Shown piece by piece: positions 46,432 to 56,982 of a stretch of 64,000 nucleotides of DNA. This DNA is from Panulirus ornatus (Eukaryota > Arthropoda > Malacostraca > Decapoda > Palinuridae), in the NCBI RefSeq assembly GCF_036320965.1, contig NC_092281.1, positions 10,147,892-10,211,891 of the forward strand, given 5' to 3'. The position numbers were made by a program, and so were the translations under genes. Under the pieces are notes generated by a model. That model saw only the letters and a program-made list of their open reading frames with translations, ran no database searches and was not told where the DNA came from. Numbering within the stretch: position 1 is the stretch's first letter; the number at the start of each line of letters is the position of its first letter.

Positions 46432-46857
46432 TTTATCTCTAGAGCTCTCTTGGTATCTCCCTCTCTTTTCTTTTATGCTTCTTTCTCCATTTCTCAGTGA
46501 AGTGAAGAGAAAAAAACAAATTTTGACCGAATGAATCCAACCCCCAAAACCACATCTACCAGACTCTATGATGTAGGATAACCACATTCGGTAACCATCA
46601 ATAATGCAAACAAAGTCCGATTGATCTATTGGATCTCCTTTAGAGGATACAGCGATTGATCTGTACTGGATGACATGTCGAGGGCCATCCTGAGGTTGAT
46701 AAAAGCCAACACAAAATAATCTAACCAATATTAGTGGTACGAAGCTGGAGATGTTCCTCCCTTGATGTGAGGCATCAAAGACGGTGGCTTTATCCTCAAG
46801 GAGTAATGATCTCCTGTGATGAGGGCCCCTTACCTGGCTCTGCTGATGAGGGCCCAC
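46264..46857 (-). other. Long minus-strand open frame of 197 codons, doubtful
   Basis: The frame is open across non-repetitive DNA (46,430-46,857) and across the (CT)n tract, which reads as Arg-Glu repeats. The non-repeat part has mixed composition (for example PLILVRLFCVGFYQPQDGPR and SGRCGFGGWIHSVKICFFLF). Its upstream end lies in the 28-bp minisatellite, so the natural start is unknown. No motif is recognised and no splice sites were fixed, so it may be chance. Confidence 0.2.
46370..46429. repeat. (CT)n microsatellite
   Basis: About 30 uninterrupted CT units. Confidence 0.97.
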
Positions 46858-47325
46858 TCACCTGGCTCTGCTGATGAGGGCCCCTCTCACCTAGCTCTGC
46901 TGATGAGGGGGGCCCTCACCTGGCTCTGCTGATGAGGGGGCCTCACCTGGCTGTGCTGATGAGCGGCCCCCTCACCTGGCTCTGCTGATGAGGGGCCCTC
47001 TCACCTGGCTCTGCTGATGAGGGGCCCCTCACCTGGCTCTCCTGATGAGGGGCCCCTCACCTGGCTCTCCTGATGAGGGGCCCCTCACCTGGCTCTCCTG
47101 ATGAGGGGGCCCCTCACCTGGCTCTGCTGATGAGGGGGCCCCTCACCTGGCTCTCCTGATGAGGGGGCCCCCTCACCTGGCTCTGCTGATGAGGGGGCCC
47201 CTCACCTGGCTCTGCTGATGAGAAGCCCCTCACCAGGCTCTGCTGATGAGGGGCCCCTCACATGGCTCTGCTGATGAGGGGCCCCTTCTCACCTGGCTCT
47301 GCTGATGAGGGGCCCCCCCCCCGGC
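46810..47325. repeat. 28-bp GC-rich palindromic minisatellite, about 18 units
   Basis: The unit is CTCTGCTGATGAGGGGCCCC followed by TCACCTGG, with lengths of 26-31 bp because of G/C-run changes. Most units hold the palindrome GAGGGGCCCCTC or a close variant. CTCCTGATGAG replaces CTGCTGATGAG in a cluster at about 47,038-47,160. Confidence 0.96.
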
Positions 47326-47352
47326 TCCCTCTCATATAACAGCAATATTATG

Positions 47353-47355
<3 letters not shown>

Positions 47356-47413
<58 letters not shown>
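47356..47413. repeat. (AT)n microsatellite
   Basis: About 29 uninterrupted AT units. Confidence 0.97.
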
Positions 47414-47416
<3 letters not shown>

Positions 47417-47589
47417 CAGTTTCTTCTCAAGAAAACAGTAACTCAATTCCTCTTTTGATTTAGGCTCCACGTGTGTAGATATATTCATAGCGACATTCAG
47501 AATTCATGAAGCAAATTGTCTACTTTATTTTATGCGTTAGGGAGCAGCATTTCTGATATCTGGGGAGGTATATCAACTCAGACCTGACC

Positions 47590-47760
47590 TTGGTCGATAC
47601 AGATGTGCCTCTCTTCTGTCATGTAACACAGCTGACCTTGGTCGACACAGATGTGCCTCTCTTCTGTCATGTAACACAGCTGACCTTGGTCGACACAGAT
47701 GTGCCTCTCTTCTGTCATGTAACACAGCTGACCTTGGTCGACACAGATGCGAGTCTCTCG
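47590..47760. repeat. 48-bp minisatellite, three and a half units
   Basis: GACACAGATGTGCCTCTCTT starts at about 47,595, 47,643, 47,691 and (changed) 47,739, each followed by GTAACACAGCTGACCTTGGT. As 48 is a multiple of three, both strands carry in-frame 16-residue repeats. Confidence 0.95.
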
Positions 47761-48407
47761 TGTCCTGCAGTCAGTACATATGGCATGTCTTCTGTCCTGC
47801 AACACAGGATAAGCCTCACTGGGTGTTTCCTGAAAGCCTCGAGTGTTTACCATTACCAGTATACCATGTGTATGCCAGGACAGGAGGGAGAGATGTACAA
47901 GGGAATGAGGGTGATTAGCAGCTGAACGACCTTTTGGAAAAGGCCAACAGCACCAATTAAACTCCACCAAGAAGGAGTTACTACAACTTATTTTTCTCTC
48001 CTGTCCTCATTAAGCAAAGTGACGATGTCTTTAGTTACCCGGAGTCGTGTTTGCTCTTCTTAATGGCTCGCCACACACGACAATATATTTTCTTCTTTTT
48101 ATACACGAGAAAGACTTGGTTATATCTCGAGTTGGCAGAGGAGAGCAACTGTACGATGGCCAGGGTTTGTTTCACCTATAGTCTGATCATTATCCTCTGT
48201 GGTAACCAGAAGGTTTATACTCTGATTCTGTTGCTCTTGGAGTACGATTCTATTTATGGAGTATAGGTCCTTCTTTCCAAGTATGATTATACTGGTAGAT
48301 CACAGGTAACTTGTAGTTTCCTGTAGCTATAAAGTTTACTTGGGTGCTGAGCAGTTGTCTGTCCTTCATGTCGTGATGTTTTTCTCCTCGTGTTTCTCTC
48401 CCCCCAG
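47761..48407. other. Intronic or intergenic DNA
   Basis: It ends in a T/C-rich stretch (48,371-48,405) that forms the acceptor of the exon below. No earlier exon of that gene was identified here. Confidence 0.4.
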
Positions 48408-48745
48408 ACGAGCATCCTGCCGCCATCCACCACAAGAACGGCACGTCTGCTGGGGTCTCCTTACACCACTGCCCTCACTCGGGCTCCTCCCTCCTCCTCC
48501 TGCTGGCCATAGTAGTCGTCATCACCTTCCTCAGCGTCAGCCCCAGCTGTCTGACTCCTCCTCGTCCAGCCTTCACCACTCTGGTCAGGGAGGAGGAGGA
48601 GGCCTCCTCCTCCTCCAGCACCCACCCTCACGCCCCGAGAGTCTCCCACCGTCACTCCCGGACTCCTCCCACGCCACACGCCCATCATCATGACTGTCAC
48701 GTGTTCGGGAGTGTCAGGCGTGACACAGATGTCACAGTCTCATGA
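48408..48745 (+). CDS. Terminal exon of a single-pass membrane protein, unknown family
   Basis: TGTTTCTCTCCCCCCAG is a strong acceptor. The exon opens with two bases of a split codon (phase-1 intron), then 111 codons to TGA at 48,743. Residues 1-27 are extracellular-like, with an N-glycosylation sequon (NGT, 10-12) and a Cys at 21. Residues 28-43 are a transmembrane helix (LLLLLAIVVVITFLSV). Residues 44-111 are a polar tail with SCLTPPRP, an acidic REEEE cluster, a Ser run, His-rich HAHHHDCH and the end VRRDTDVTVS. Two other frames are open in part but give low-complexity Pro/Ser/Leu/Gly. A phase-1 intron before the helix is usual for receptors built of extracellular modules, so a type I surface receptor or adhesion protein is a fair inference. 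The rest of the gene would lie upstream on the plus strand, possibly outside the window. Confidence 0.6.
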
Positions 48746-48865
48746 CGTCCACGTGACCCGGCCTGCCTCGGACTGAACCCATGTGACCAAAAGTATGTTT
48801 AGATGCGACGTTTATGTGCCTTCCAGTTACCTAACCCGTAGAGGCTAAAGTCGTATGCTATATGT

Positions 48866-48866
<1 letters not shown>
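48746..48866 (+). other. Possible 3' UTR of the membrane-protein exon
   Basis: No AATAAA was seen close by; a weak AATATAA-like word occurs near 48,958, after the (CT)n tract. Confidence 0.25.

Positions 48867-48930
<64 letters not shown>
48867..48930. repeat. (CT)n microsatellite
   Basis: About 32 uninterrupted CT units. Confidence 0.97.
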
Positions 48931-48935
<5 letters not shown>

Positions 48936-49129
48936 CTTCATGCAAATCCCCCTCCCAAAATATAATTTCGCCAGATCGTCAAAGTTCTGATCCACGTAAC
49001 TGTACGATGATGAAAAGCTTTCGGTGTTGGTCTCGAGTTTTGTGGCGCGGGAGCGAGAGATTCTTTCATGACGCCCAAAAGTTAAATCGATTTCATACTG
49101 GGCTGGTGGCATCACCCCGGGTCTGGAGT

Positions 49130-49260
49130 TGGTCTAATGTCTTTATCCTCTTAGGTCTGTTCGTGACAGTCTGGTAGCTTGGCTCTGGTCTGATGCTGGT
49201 CTAACGTTCTGGTCCTGATTTTGTCTGGTACTGGTTGGCATGTTACTCGTAGTCTGGCCC
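49130..49260. repeat. Degenerate GGTCTGGT-rich repeat
   Basis: GGTCTGGAGTTGGTCTAATG, CTGGTCTGATGCTGGTCTAA and CTGGTACTGG words recur without a strict period. Confidence 0.55.
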
Positions 49261-49541
49261 TGGCCGTGGTATGACATTCCTTCCTCCACTCCAAAACCAC
49301 CTCCTCCAAACTCCTCTAACTTCCCACTTCAAAAAAATCCATCACCAGACACAAGTCTCCCACTTAGTGCGCCGCACCTCCTCCACTGTATAACGCTTTT
49401 GGCCACATTTCACCGCCATTTTAGAGGCTGGAAAACGACATCCACAATCCAAACTTTACTTCCAATCCTTCACCCCAGAGAGACATGAGATCCAACCCTG
49501 AGATTCCTGGTAACTGTGGGTCTTACTCCCTATTGTTCTCC

Positions 49542-49542
<1 letters not shown>
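49261..49542. other. Intergenic DNA, nothing recognised
   Basis: The segment is C-rich, and the 82-codon plus-strand frame has no splice support. Confidence 0.4.

Positions 49543-49600
<58 letters not shown>
49543..49600. repeat. (GA)n microsatellite
   Basis: About 28 uninterrupted GA units. It is flanked on both sides by copies of TGGTAACTGTGGGTCT (49,508 and 49,609), so tract and flanks look like a duplication. Confidence 0.95.
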
Positions 49601-49602
<2 letters not shown>

Positions 49603-49960
49603 AGACTCTTGGTAACTGTGGGTCTCACAGATTATCCTTGAAGTCTCTCGCTTGTCAGCGGGAGATAACAAGGCAGCCTCGGGTGTAACATGTCACCCCC
49701 TGACCTTGGCTAACGACCAATTTACTCCCGCTCCCGAGGCCTTTATGGTGCCTGCAGGAATTTTGTCTAGCCCTGAAACTAACATCTTCCTCCCTATTGA
49801 CAACACTGCAGGAGGACGTGGAGGATGAGATGCGAGCACCGGGGACGGGCGCCTCCAGAAATAATCACTTGGTGCTGATGATAACTTATCTAAAACAACT
49901 GATGACCTTGACTTGAGGTATATAGACCTCCTTTCGTCAAGTTTGTATATGCTGTACGTC

Positions 49961-49961
<1 letters not shown>

Positions 49962-49997
<36 letters not shown>
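49962..49997. repeat. (GT)n microsatellite
   Basis: About 17 uninterrupted GT units. Confidence 0.96.
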
Positions 49998-51349
49998 ACA
50001 CACAGGAGGTTCAGATGGGCCCCACACAGTCCATACACCCGGGTGGAGGCAGACCTCACAACGAGAGACTGTACCAGTCTATATCTTCCCCCCAAACACA
50101 CACAGTTTACTGTAGTTACTGACCACCACAGGTACTCGCCACCACGCCACCGAACACTCAATCTACTGTTAGATATACGATCATAAATCCGACCCAGACA
50201 GTTATTCGACACTGTCCTTTCCACCGGCCAATTTACCGGCAGTTTATGTTACGATTCGTTGACAAGCACAGTTACCTGTTGATCAAACAATACACTGTTA
50301 TTTTCCAGTCGTTTGTCACGCATATTCTCTCGCTTCCTCGCTAGTTTAAACACACTTTATGCCGACGCTCGCTCGAAACTTGTGTTTAGGCAACACACCA
50401 ATTGACACACACACACTGTATATATTAATTTACCAATTATGACGTGCACTCTACTGAACCCACTCTTCTAAATGAATACATTTTTGTAGTTGACTGGGGA
50501 TCACAGTCAGCCATTTTCCGGCTAGTCAACACACTCAGTTTATCCTGCCAATTGTCTGACAGAAGCAATTCCACCATTAAACTGCAGTCCACCTTTATAC
50601 ACACGTAGCCATTACTGGGGGCATATGCATTTAATCCCTTGTGAATATAGATATCTTACAACTTCCCTTTGTGGTTACATGTTTTACCTCTTCCACCAAG
50701 ATACATGATAATAACTTTCAGTCCCAAAATAAGAGATTTCGTTTTCAGTAATCAGTTCTACGTCCTCTCCTACATCACAGGGTTAAGTACCTTACTATCC
50801 TCCAGTCTATCCTCTTGAAACTGGCCTCATGATCTCGTAGTGGTCCTTCCATTCATACCATTCATGTACCACTATTGCCCATGACACTCCATGGTCCATA
50901 CATCATCAGACACTCACTCTGTTGTCAGTCTCACCCCCGGCCCTCTGCCTCATCCCACTGTCTCATCCCATTTCCAGGGTGTCTCAGGTCCATCCATATA
51001 TCCCACTCGAATATCTCACCGTCGCACACCTAGCATGAGAAACACAATCGTCTCCTACAACCTTTTGTCAAATACTCAGGATTGTAATCTTCCCGCACGT
51101 CTCACCAGACCTCCGCTTGCCTTCATGTTGGCTACCATTAACCTCCTGGGCTTCTCTGATTCAGACGCGACACCATCGTCGACGACTGCAGGTATTCTGA
51201 AACTCATCTTCCCTCACCTCTCGCATCAGTTATTCCAATTGTGTTGGGCGAAGCGAACTCACTCTCGCTCGACAGATTTCCCCACACGTTTATAGATTCT
51301 CTGTTGATTCGTCTAAATATACCAGACAGTAACAAGATTATACGAACAC
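49998..51349. other. Intergenic DNA with one long plus-strand open frame
   Basis: A frame of 134 codons (50,891-51,295) is Ser/Thr/Pro-rich and non-repetitive (SDATPSSTTAGILKLIFPHL). No clear acceptor or donor bounds it and no family is recognised, so it is not called as a gene. Confidence 0.3.
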
Positions 51350-51542
51350 TCACGTGTAAGCATTGCAGGAAATGGTGGTGGTGTTGTGGGGGAGGAGGGC
51401 ATGTGTGTGTGTGTACACAGAGACGGTCAGGAGAGGGTAGCGACTGCCAGACGGTCCAAGAGCCAAGGACACACCATCAGCTCCCATGACGTAGAAGGTG
51501 TTGAGGGCAGGGGCTGCTTCAGGTACCCAGGCTGCTGTCCTG
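51350..51542 (-). CDS. Candidate terminal exon, unknown product
   Basis: On the minus strand CTCTGTCTCCCCAG is a good acceptor with a tandem CAGCAG choice. The frame then reads RTAAWVPEAAPALNTFYVMG and ADGVSLALGPSGSRYPLLTV before entering a CA tract (YTHTHALLPHN) and stopping at 51,350. The first 40 residues look like protein and the end looks like read-through into low complexity. A donor before the CA tract would shorten the exon, but none is good. No family is recognised. Confidence 0.3.
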
Positions 51543-52807
51543 CTGGGGAGACAGAGAGACAGATCAGACAGGGAAACAAACAAGACTAAAACATATTTAC
51601 AAATCTCGTTGATTCCACTCCTATCTCCCGCCATCCTCGCCCTGCGAAAGGCTAACTGATGAATTCCCTCAACACACCACACGATTAGCTGACTACTATC
51701 ACTTGACCCCAGGGTCGTGGAACTGAAGTAACCACCAACACCACCACTTGACCCCCAGCTGTGAGTACTGACGGATAATAAGAGCAGGAATATACATACG
51801 GTTCAGTCGGGACAAGAAAGCAGTGGCAGGACAACAAAGACTGAAGTACGAAGGCTCATGAGCCAGTAATATTTAAATGCATATGAATCGTCAGGCAACA
51901 GGAGTTACGGGAATGGATATTCTAAGAGAAATATTCACGAGTGTTCTTTATGACGAGGATGGATATATATATATATATCATGGAGGACAGGCCAATGGTA
52001 TGAGTGTCATTGTTATCTTCCTCAGACAAGCGGGGAACATCGAGATGATGTAAGACATGGGAGAGTCTGGGCCAACCAGACGACACAAAAAGATAAAAGA
52101 TATTCGTTTGAACAGTTTTGTGTAAGAGTAAGATAAGAAGGCCCTTGGGTTGGCTGGTCCCAGGGGAAGGCACAGATAAAGGGATCGAAAGGACAATGAA
52201 GCTAAATGTCTAACAAGAAATACCTCACAAGGCGATCCAACAATTCTCTTCACTACAACTTTGATGATCAAAACTGCAAGAAAATTCGGCTTTTGTACAT
52301 CAGTGTACAGTCGAGTCGTTCACATATCACGTCCACTATCAAGGGTTTATGTTCTCTGGTTTGGTTACATATTACTGTGAACATTTGGACTGTAGTTGTG
52401 ATGAAGTTGGACTCATTTTGTGAACATTTCTTGTGGTGGAGCCGCCCAGGCTCTCGCCCCCACACCCCAGCGTCGACAACCAATACGGTGGAGTGTTATG
52501 CATCCGTCCCTCGGGCTCGACTGCAGAGTGATGAGCCGGGGCGTTAGTGGCAGGGGAGATGTGGCAAGGGAGGACTGGCCGTGTGGGGAGTGGTGGAAGG
52601 TGACCATGAAGGGGGGAATGGAAAGAACAGCGGACGAAGTGAAGAACTTGAGGTTGTGTCTGGACGAGACACGAACAGAAAAATAAAGATGTCAGAATAT
52701 GACGTATAGAAATAAGGAAAAAGGAGAATCAAGATAACAGCTTATTAGAAAGAAGAAAAAACAACAGGTCTTTCCCTGGCTTTTTACTCATTCACGAAAG
52801 ATGGATG

Positions 52808-52921
52808 AATCTGCTGGACTCGATCCTTGCTACACTGGTGATGTAAACTACTTCCCGCTAGACACCCCGAGCATCGAACCCTGGTCAACCGTGTGATAGC
52901 CAGGTAGCCTAATCCCCAGGT
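52808..52921 (-). mobile_element. tRNA-like SINE remnants, minus strand
   Basis: Minus-strand 52,862-52,921 reads GGATTAGGCTACCTGGCTAT, then ACCAGGGTTCGATGCTCGGG, that is, an A-box-like region and a B-box at tRNA-like spacing. A second B-box-like word (AAGGATCGAGTCCAGCAG) lies at about 52,811-52,828, after GTTTACATCACCAGTG, and resembles the head-body border of the SINEs at 5,648 and 28,551. No cloverleaf with paired acceptor arms was found, so this is not a functional tRNA gene. Confidence 0.4.
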
Positions 52922-53239
52922 ATGCGATTCGGTGTAATAATTCCCCATCAGGTATGTGTAAATTGCATTTTCGAGATACTGGTGGTAATATTTGGCCTCT
53001 ACACACGACGGGTCACTGGTAGGGAGTACTGTAGCTTCTGTATTCACTGTATGTACCATGTCGACAGCGAGGCCGCAAAAGGTGTAAAAGAGGGAGGGAA
53101 GGAGAGTACATGATGGTAGTGAATGGGGGAAGAGAGAGAGAGAGAGACTAAAAATGGAACGGAGGGGAAACTGACTGTAATGGCACGGGGCAGTGAACAA
53201 TTGTCCACTATAACCACCTCTAGTACCACTCACAACTTG

Positions 53240-53365
53240 GCTCACAACCGTACACCACTGACGTAGTTCATCGTCCTTCCCACGTAACCCATACCACTGA
53301 CCTAGCTCTTCATCCCTCCCACATAAGCTACACCACTGACGCAGGTCTTCATCCCACTGTGTTCC
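53240..53365. repeat. 39-bp minisatellite, three units
   Basis: ACCACTGAC recurs at 53,254, 53,293 and 53,332, each followed by TTCATC and CCCAC words. On the minus strand the unit encodes a 13-residue Trp repeat in one frame (DEDLRQWCSLCGR, DEELGQWYGLRGK, DDELRQWCTVVSQ) within a 201-codon open frame (52,784-53,389) that has no ATG at its start. Confidence 0.85.
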
Positions 53366-54345
53366 AGTATATTCCGAAATGGTATCCACCCTCCGAGTTG
53401 TAGAAACTTTTCTTCGCTACTTGCGCTTCGTTCACATACCTTTAACCCGGAGCCACTGCACCACCACCACTGTGGTGATCATTGCCACAACGCTGATGCT
53501 AGGTTTATGTGAGCAAGGGGGATCAATAAGTTTGTCCTGGTCATCAAGAATATGTACCCTAAAGGTCGATGAAAGCACCGAGGGTCTACCCCCTCTGTAA
53601 ATTTAATTATCGAAAGCCATACACAAACCATATCCTTTCTAATCACAACCCCATCATGATATCCAGTGCGCATTGGATGTTCTGGGATCTACAACCCTGC
53701 TATCATGAATGATTAATATCTTCATACTGCTGGCGTTAGCAGCAGTAACAGCTCGAGCTGGTATCAATCAAAACCTAATCTTGAATTTATATAGTCATGG
53801 TGCTGAATTAATCACAGTCAAACCGTAAAATGTAGATAGCGATTCAGAGTTAATCACGCACCAGGAGAGATATCAAGATTGTGATCTTGAACAGATGGAG
53901 ACCAAAAAATAACTTGTTATATTACGTATATTCATATGTTATGTATATACGCAGATATACATTTACATATTCAGGTATACATGTTTTTGAAATGGATAGT
54001 GCGAAAGAGAATGCGATGGCCATTGAGTGTTTCAGATTAAGCACTATAATGAATGCACAATTTCTTAGCATATACAGTGAAGGAAATGGAAGGTTTCAAC
54101 CACAAAACGGATTTCATTTCAGTAACTCATCGTGTGAAACAAGTCCTGAAACAAACCTCTGTTCTTGGTTTCAGAAGTTTAAAGAGGGAACATTTTTTTG
54201 GAACGTTGCGAGCACCAAAAAGCTAAAAAAAAGAAAAAAGGAAAACTCTTGGAAAAAGAAAGTAATCAAAGATCCTTGTGGGTCGTACGTGTTACAGACT
54301 CGCGTGTAAATATAAGGAATCTGATTCTCTTGGATTTATCTGCAG
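53366..54345. other. Intergenic or intronic DNA
   Basis: A 142-codon plus-strand frame (53,881-54,309) reads MDSAKENAMAIECFRLSTIM and later SWFQKFKEGTFFW. The latter faintly recalls the helix-turn-helix region of mariner-type transposases, but the match is too short to call. The 3' part (54,320-54,343) leads into the acceptor below. Confidence 0.3.
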
Positions 54346-54583
54346 GAGATCGGAACACAGCCAGTGGGATTTACAAGAGGGAAGGAAAAGAATACAATTT
54401 ACCGCCTCAGCCTAGCGTGAAATTTCCCAATAGATCAGAAGAACCGTTTGTTAAACCACTTCTGAGGAGACGAAGTGCTGCTGTGCAGCGAGGCGGAGGA
54501 GAGATGACCGAGGCAGTCCAGGTCAAAGGTGATGGACGATCACTGAAGGTCAAGTGTGATGGGTTATGGACCAGTCAGGTCAG
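54346..54583 (+). CDS. Candidate internal exon, unknown product
   Basis: It is bounded by CTTGGATTTATCTGCAG (acceptor) and CAGGTCAG before GTAGGTAG (donor). Exactly one frame is open across all 238 bp: a two-base split codon (phase 1), 78 codons, then two bases (phase 2). It reads DRNTASGIYKREGKEYNLPP, QPSVKFPNRSEEPFVKPLLR and RRSAAVQRGGGEMTEAVQVK, ending KVKCDGLWTSQV. It is basic, polar, non-repetitive and without a membrane segment, so a nuclear or cytoplasmic protein is possible. The frame meets TAG two bases after the donor, as expected for an exon. No family is recognised; no partner exon was located. Confidence 0.45.
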
Positions 54584-54587
54584 GTAG

Positions 54588-55019
54588 GTAGATGGAGAAG
54601 GTAAGGGACAGACGTCATTTACAAATATGGTGATGGAGGATGTATTGAAAAGGTCAAGTGAAAAGTTCGAATGTTAGAGAGGATGAAGAGGTCATTGGTC
54701 AGGCAGATAAGACTAGAGGTCACGGGAAATGGATTCAGATAAAAAGATAGGCAGATTATTCGTAATCTATAATCTCGCAATCCTAGATTTTTTTTCGCCT
54801 TTTGGAGATTGTTTTCCAGAGAAAAATGATGGTATCGTAAATTAGAAAAAAAAAAAAAGAAAACTTACAGGAAAGGAAAAGTTAGAATAGGAAGTTATTC
54901 TTGAGGTCAGGGGAATTACACAGTTACTTGACTTCGTGTGTGTTTGTGTGCCTTAAGTACACTCGTGTGTAGAGAGAGAGAGTTTGAGGGACTTTATGGC
55001 CCTGATGTAGTGAAATATA
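54588..55019. other. Intronic or intergenic DNA
   Basis: AT-rich with short A-runs; nothing else seen. Confidence 0.45.
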
Positions 55020-55285
55020 GGCTTACACACTGTGGAACAGACCAACATACTTTACTGTGGCGCAGACCTACATAATATGGAACAGACAAGCATAGTCGAA
55101 CAGACCTACATACTGTACCGTGGAACCGACCCACACACTGTGGAACAGAGCAACAGACCACCACTAGCGAGGATACAACACGCACCAGACAGCAGAAGCT
55201 CCAGCCTCCTCCAGCCAGGCACAGCCAGCCAGAGCCAGCCACCCACCAGCCAGAGCCAGCCAGGCACCAGCCAATCCTCAGGACC
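55020..55285. repeat. Two adjacent degenerate minisatellites
   Basis: Positions 55,020-55,155 hold five GTGGAACAGACC(A/T)ACATACT-type units of about 28 bp. Positions 55,195-55,285 hold CAGCCAGAGCCAGCCA-type units of about 12-20 bp. Confidence 0.8.
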
Positions 55286-55489
55286 AGGTCGGTCAGTGTA
55301 GTAATTAAGAGCAACAATTGTCACAGGTCGTCGTGGGCACCAGAGGGCCGACCACCGCTGCTGGACACGAGAGACTGACCAAATATGTACAATGTTGTGA
55401 AGCGTCTCTTGCATGGCAACAAACTGGCCAAACCTCTCGCTGAATTTGCAGCTTTAGAAATTTCCGTCAATTAACATACCTTAAAGTGC

Positions 55490-55490
<1 letters not shown>

Positions 55491-55553
<63 letters not shown>
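55491..55553. repeat. (TA)n microsatellite
   Basis: About 31 uninterrupted TA units. Confidence 0.97.
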
Positions 55554-55557
<4 letters not shown>

Positions 55558-56464
55558 TCTTGGGGCTCTGAAAACATTGTTTACCTCCCTTACTGTGGTC
55601 TGATGTCCTTCATTGTCCCTTCTAGATATTCTTTCTCCGTTCCTCTCCCTGACATTCTCTTGCTTCCCCGACACTATCGCCCTGTGTTCCTCCCTGACGC
55701 ACTCTCCCTGCCTCCATCCCTGAGAAACATCGGGATCTGTCCTGTACGCTGCCCTGACCGTCAGTCAACACAGTTACCTCACCATCATGGACCGACGATC
55801 AAAGACATCTCATCACGAATTCATCGACACACTGAAGCAAACATACGACCCAACAACACCGTCTCGAACTCACTCACACGGAAGCTGTAGGTTTCAAAAG
55901 CGCGGTCCGAACCACTGTGAGCTCGGAAGCCGAGGAAAGCGAACCGCAGTGAAGCACCGAGACTGATGTCAGTCTCTATATAATTTAGATCAGGTGATCA
56001 AATCAAGTCACTGTAGCGGGAAAAACAACAATATTGTAGTTGACGATATTGAAACTGCTTTTATGTACTATTCTGAAGCTATGATTCGCTGGACTATCGA
56101 TAGTTCATCACCAATGGAGTGTCTTTTTAAGAGTAGTTTGTGATAAGGCAATGATTAAAAACGAGTCTGATAGCAGCGCAAACCATCTCGCAAATCTTAT
56201 TGATCCATCGGTCTGTAGTACTATAAGACATTTCCTTCTTACTTTTCTCGTATCAGATTAACAAAAAACACATTGGGTTAAACTTACACTCATTATGATC
56301 AATACGCTTGCAATATGTAGCGAGTTATGCATTCCAATGTGTGACATGCAAATGTCAGGCGTTTGGAAATTATGTTGATAAATCTCGAATTTTGTATAAC
56401 ACTTTGATGTTTAAACCTTCAGGCAAATTATTAGTGACCTAAACCCCGTGAATTACTCAAATTC
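55554..56464. other. Intergenic DNA, nothing recognised
   Basis: T/C-rich at 55,590-55,740; open frames have no support. Confidence 0.45.
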
Positions 56465-56670
56465 TTTGCAAGTTACTTAACATCTCTGCTACATAACTCC
56501 GATGGAAGATAAGCAACATAATTCCCATGCAAGATAACGTATCCCTGGAAGATAAGCAAGATAATTTCTTCCGCAAGACAAACGGCACAACTCTTGTAAG
56601 GTACGCAACATATCTTCTATGCAATGTGAGCAATGCAATTTACGCGACAGGACAATACACAAATGCAACC
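56465..56670. repeat. Degenerate minisatellite, unit about 35 bp
   Basis: GATAAGCAACATAATTCCCA-type words recur five to six times (GATAAGCAAGATAATTTC, GTACGCAACATATCTTC, GTGAGCAATGCAATTTAC). The array is strongly eroded. Confidence 0.6.
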
Positions 56671-56839
56671 GTATTACGAATCACCAACAAATCACTAGAA
56701 TGACTTCCTTACATAGACATTTATGAGGTTATTATGATATATACGGAAGTATACAATGGTTTATATATACACAGAGCCGTACGAATGGCCAGGAGAAGCT
56801 ATTCTCAAAATTCTGGTATTGATGTGTTGGTGTGTTCGT

Positions 56840-56951
56840 GTATATGGGGTTGTGTGTGTGTGTATGTGGGCTTGTGTGTGTTGCCAGTGGTGTGTGCGTG
56901 TATGTGGGCTTGTGTGTGTGTGTTGCCAGTGGTGTGTGCGTGTATATGGGC

Positions 56952-56982
<31 letters not shown>

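Noticed and set aside
46264..46857. A 197-codon minus-strand gene.
   Set aside because: Its upstream end lies in a minisatellite and its 3' part is a microsatellite; the remaining 140 codons show no motif or splice signal, so it is listed only as a doubtful open frame.
46840..47315. CTGATGAG repeated about 18 times suggested tandem hammerhead ribozymes.
   Set aside because: CTGATGAG matches one half of the hammerhead core, but the required GAAA-containing half and a cleavage-site helix are absent from every unit; the following GGGGCCCCTCACC does not supply them.
52856..52925. A tRNA gene on the minus strand.
   Set aside because: A- and B-box-like words are present, but no paired acceptor stem or complete cloverleaf could be built; SINE-type remnant is more likely.
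54165..54200. SWFQKFKEGTFFW as a trace of a mariner transposase.
   Set aside because: The match is about a dozen residues, with no catalytic-domain remnant nearby and no terminal inverted repeats seen.
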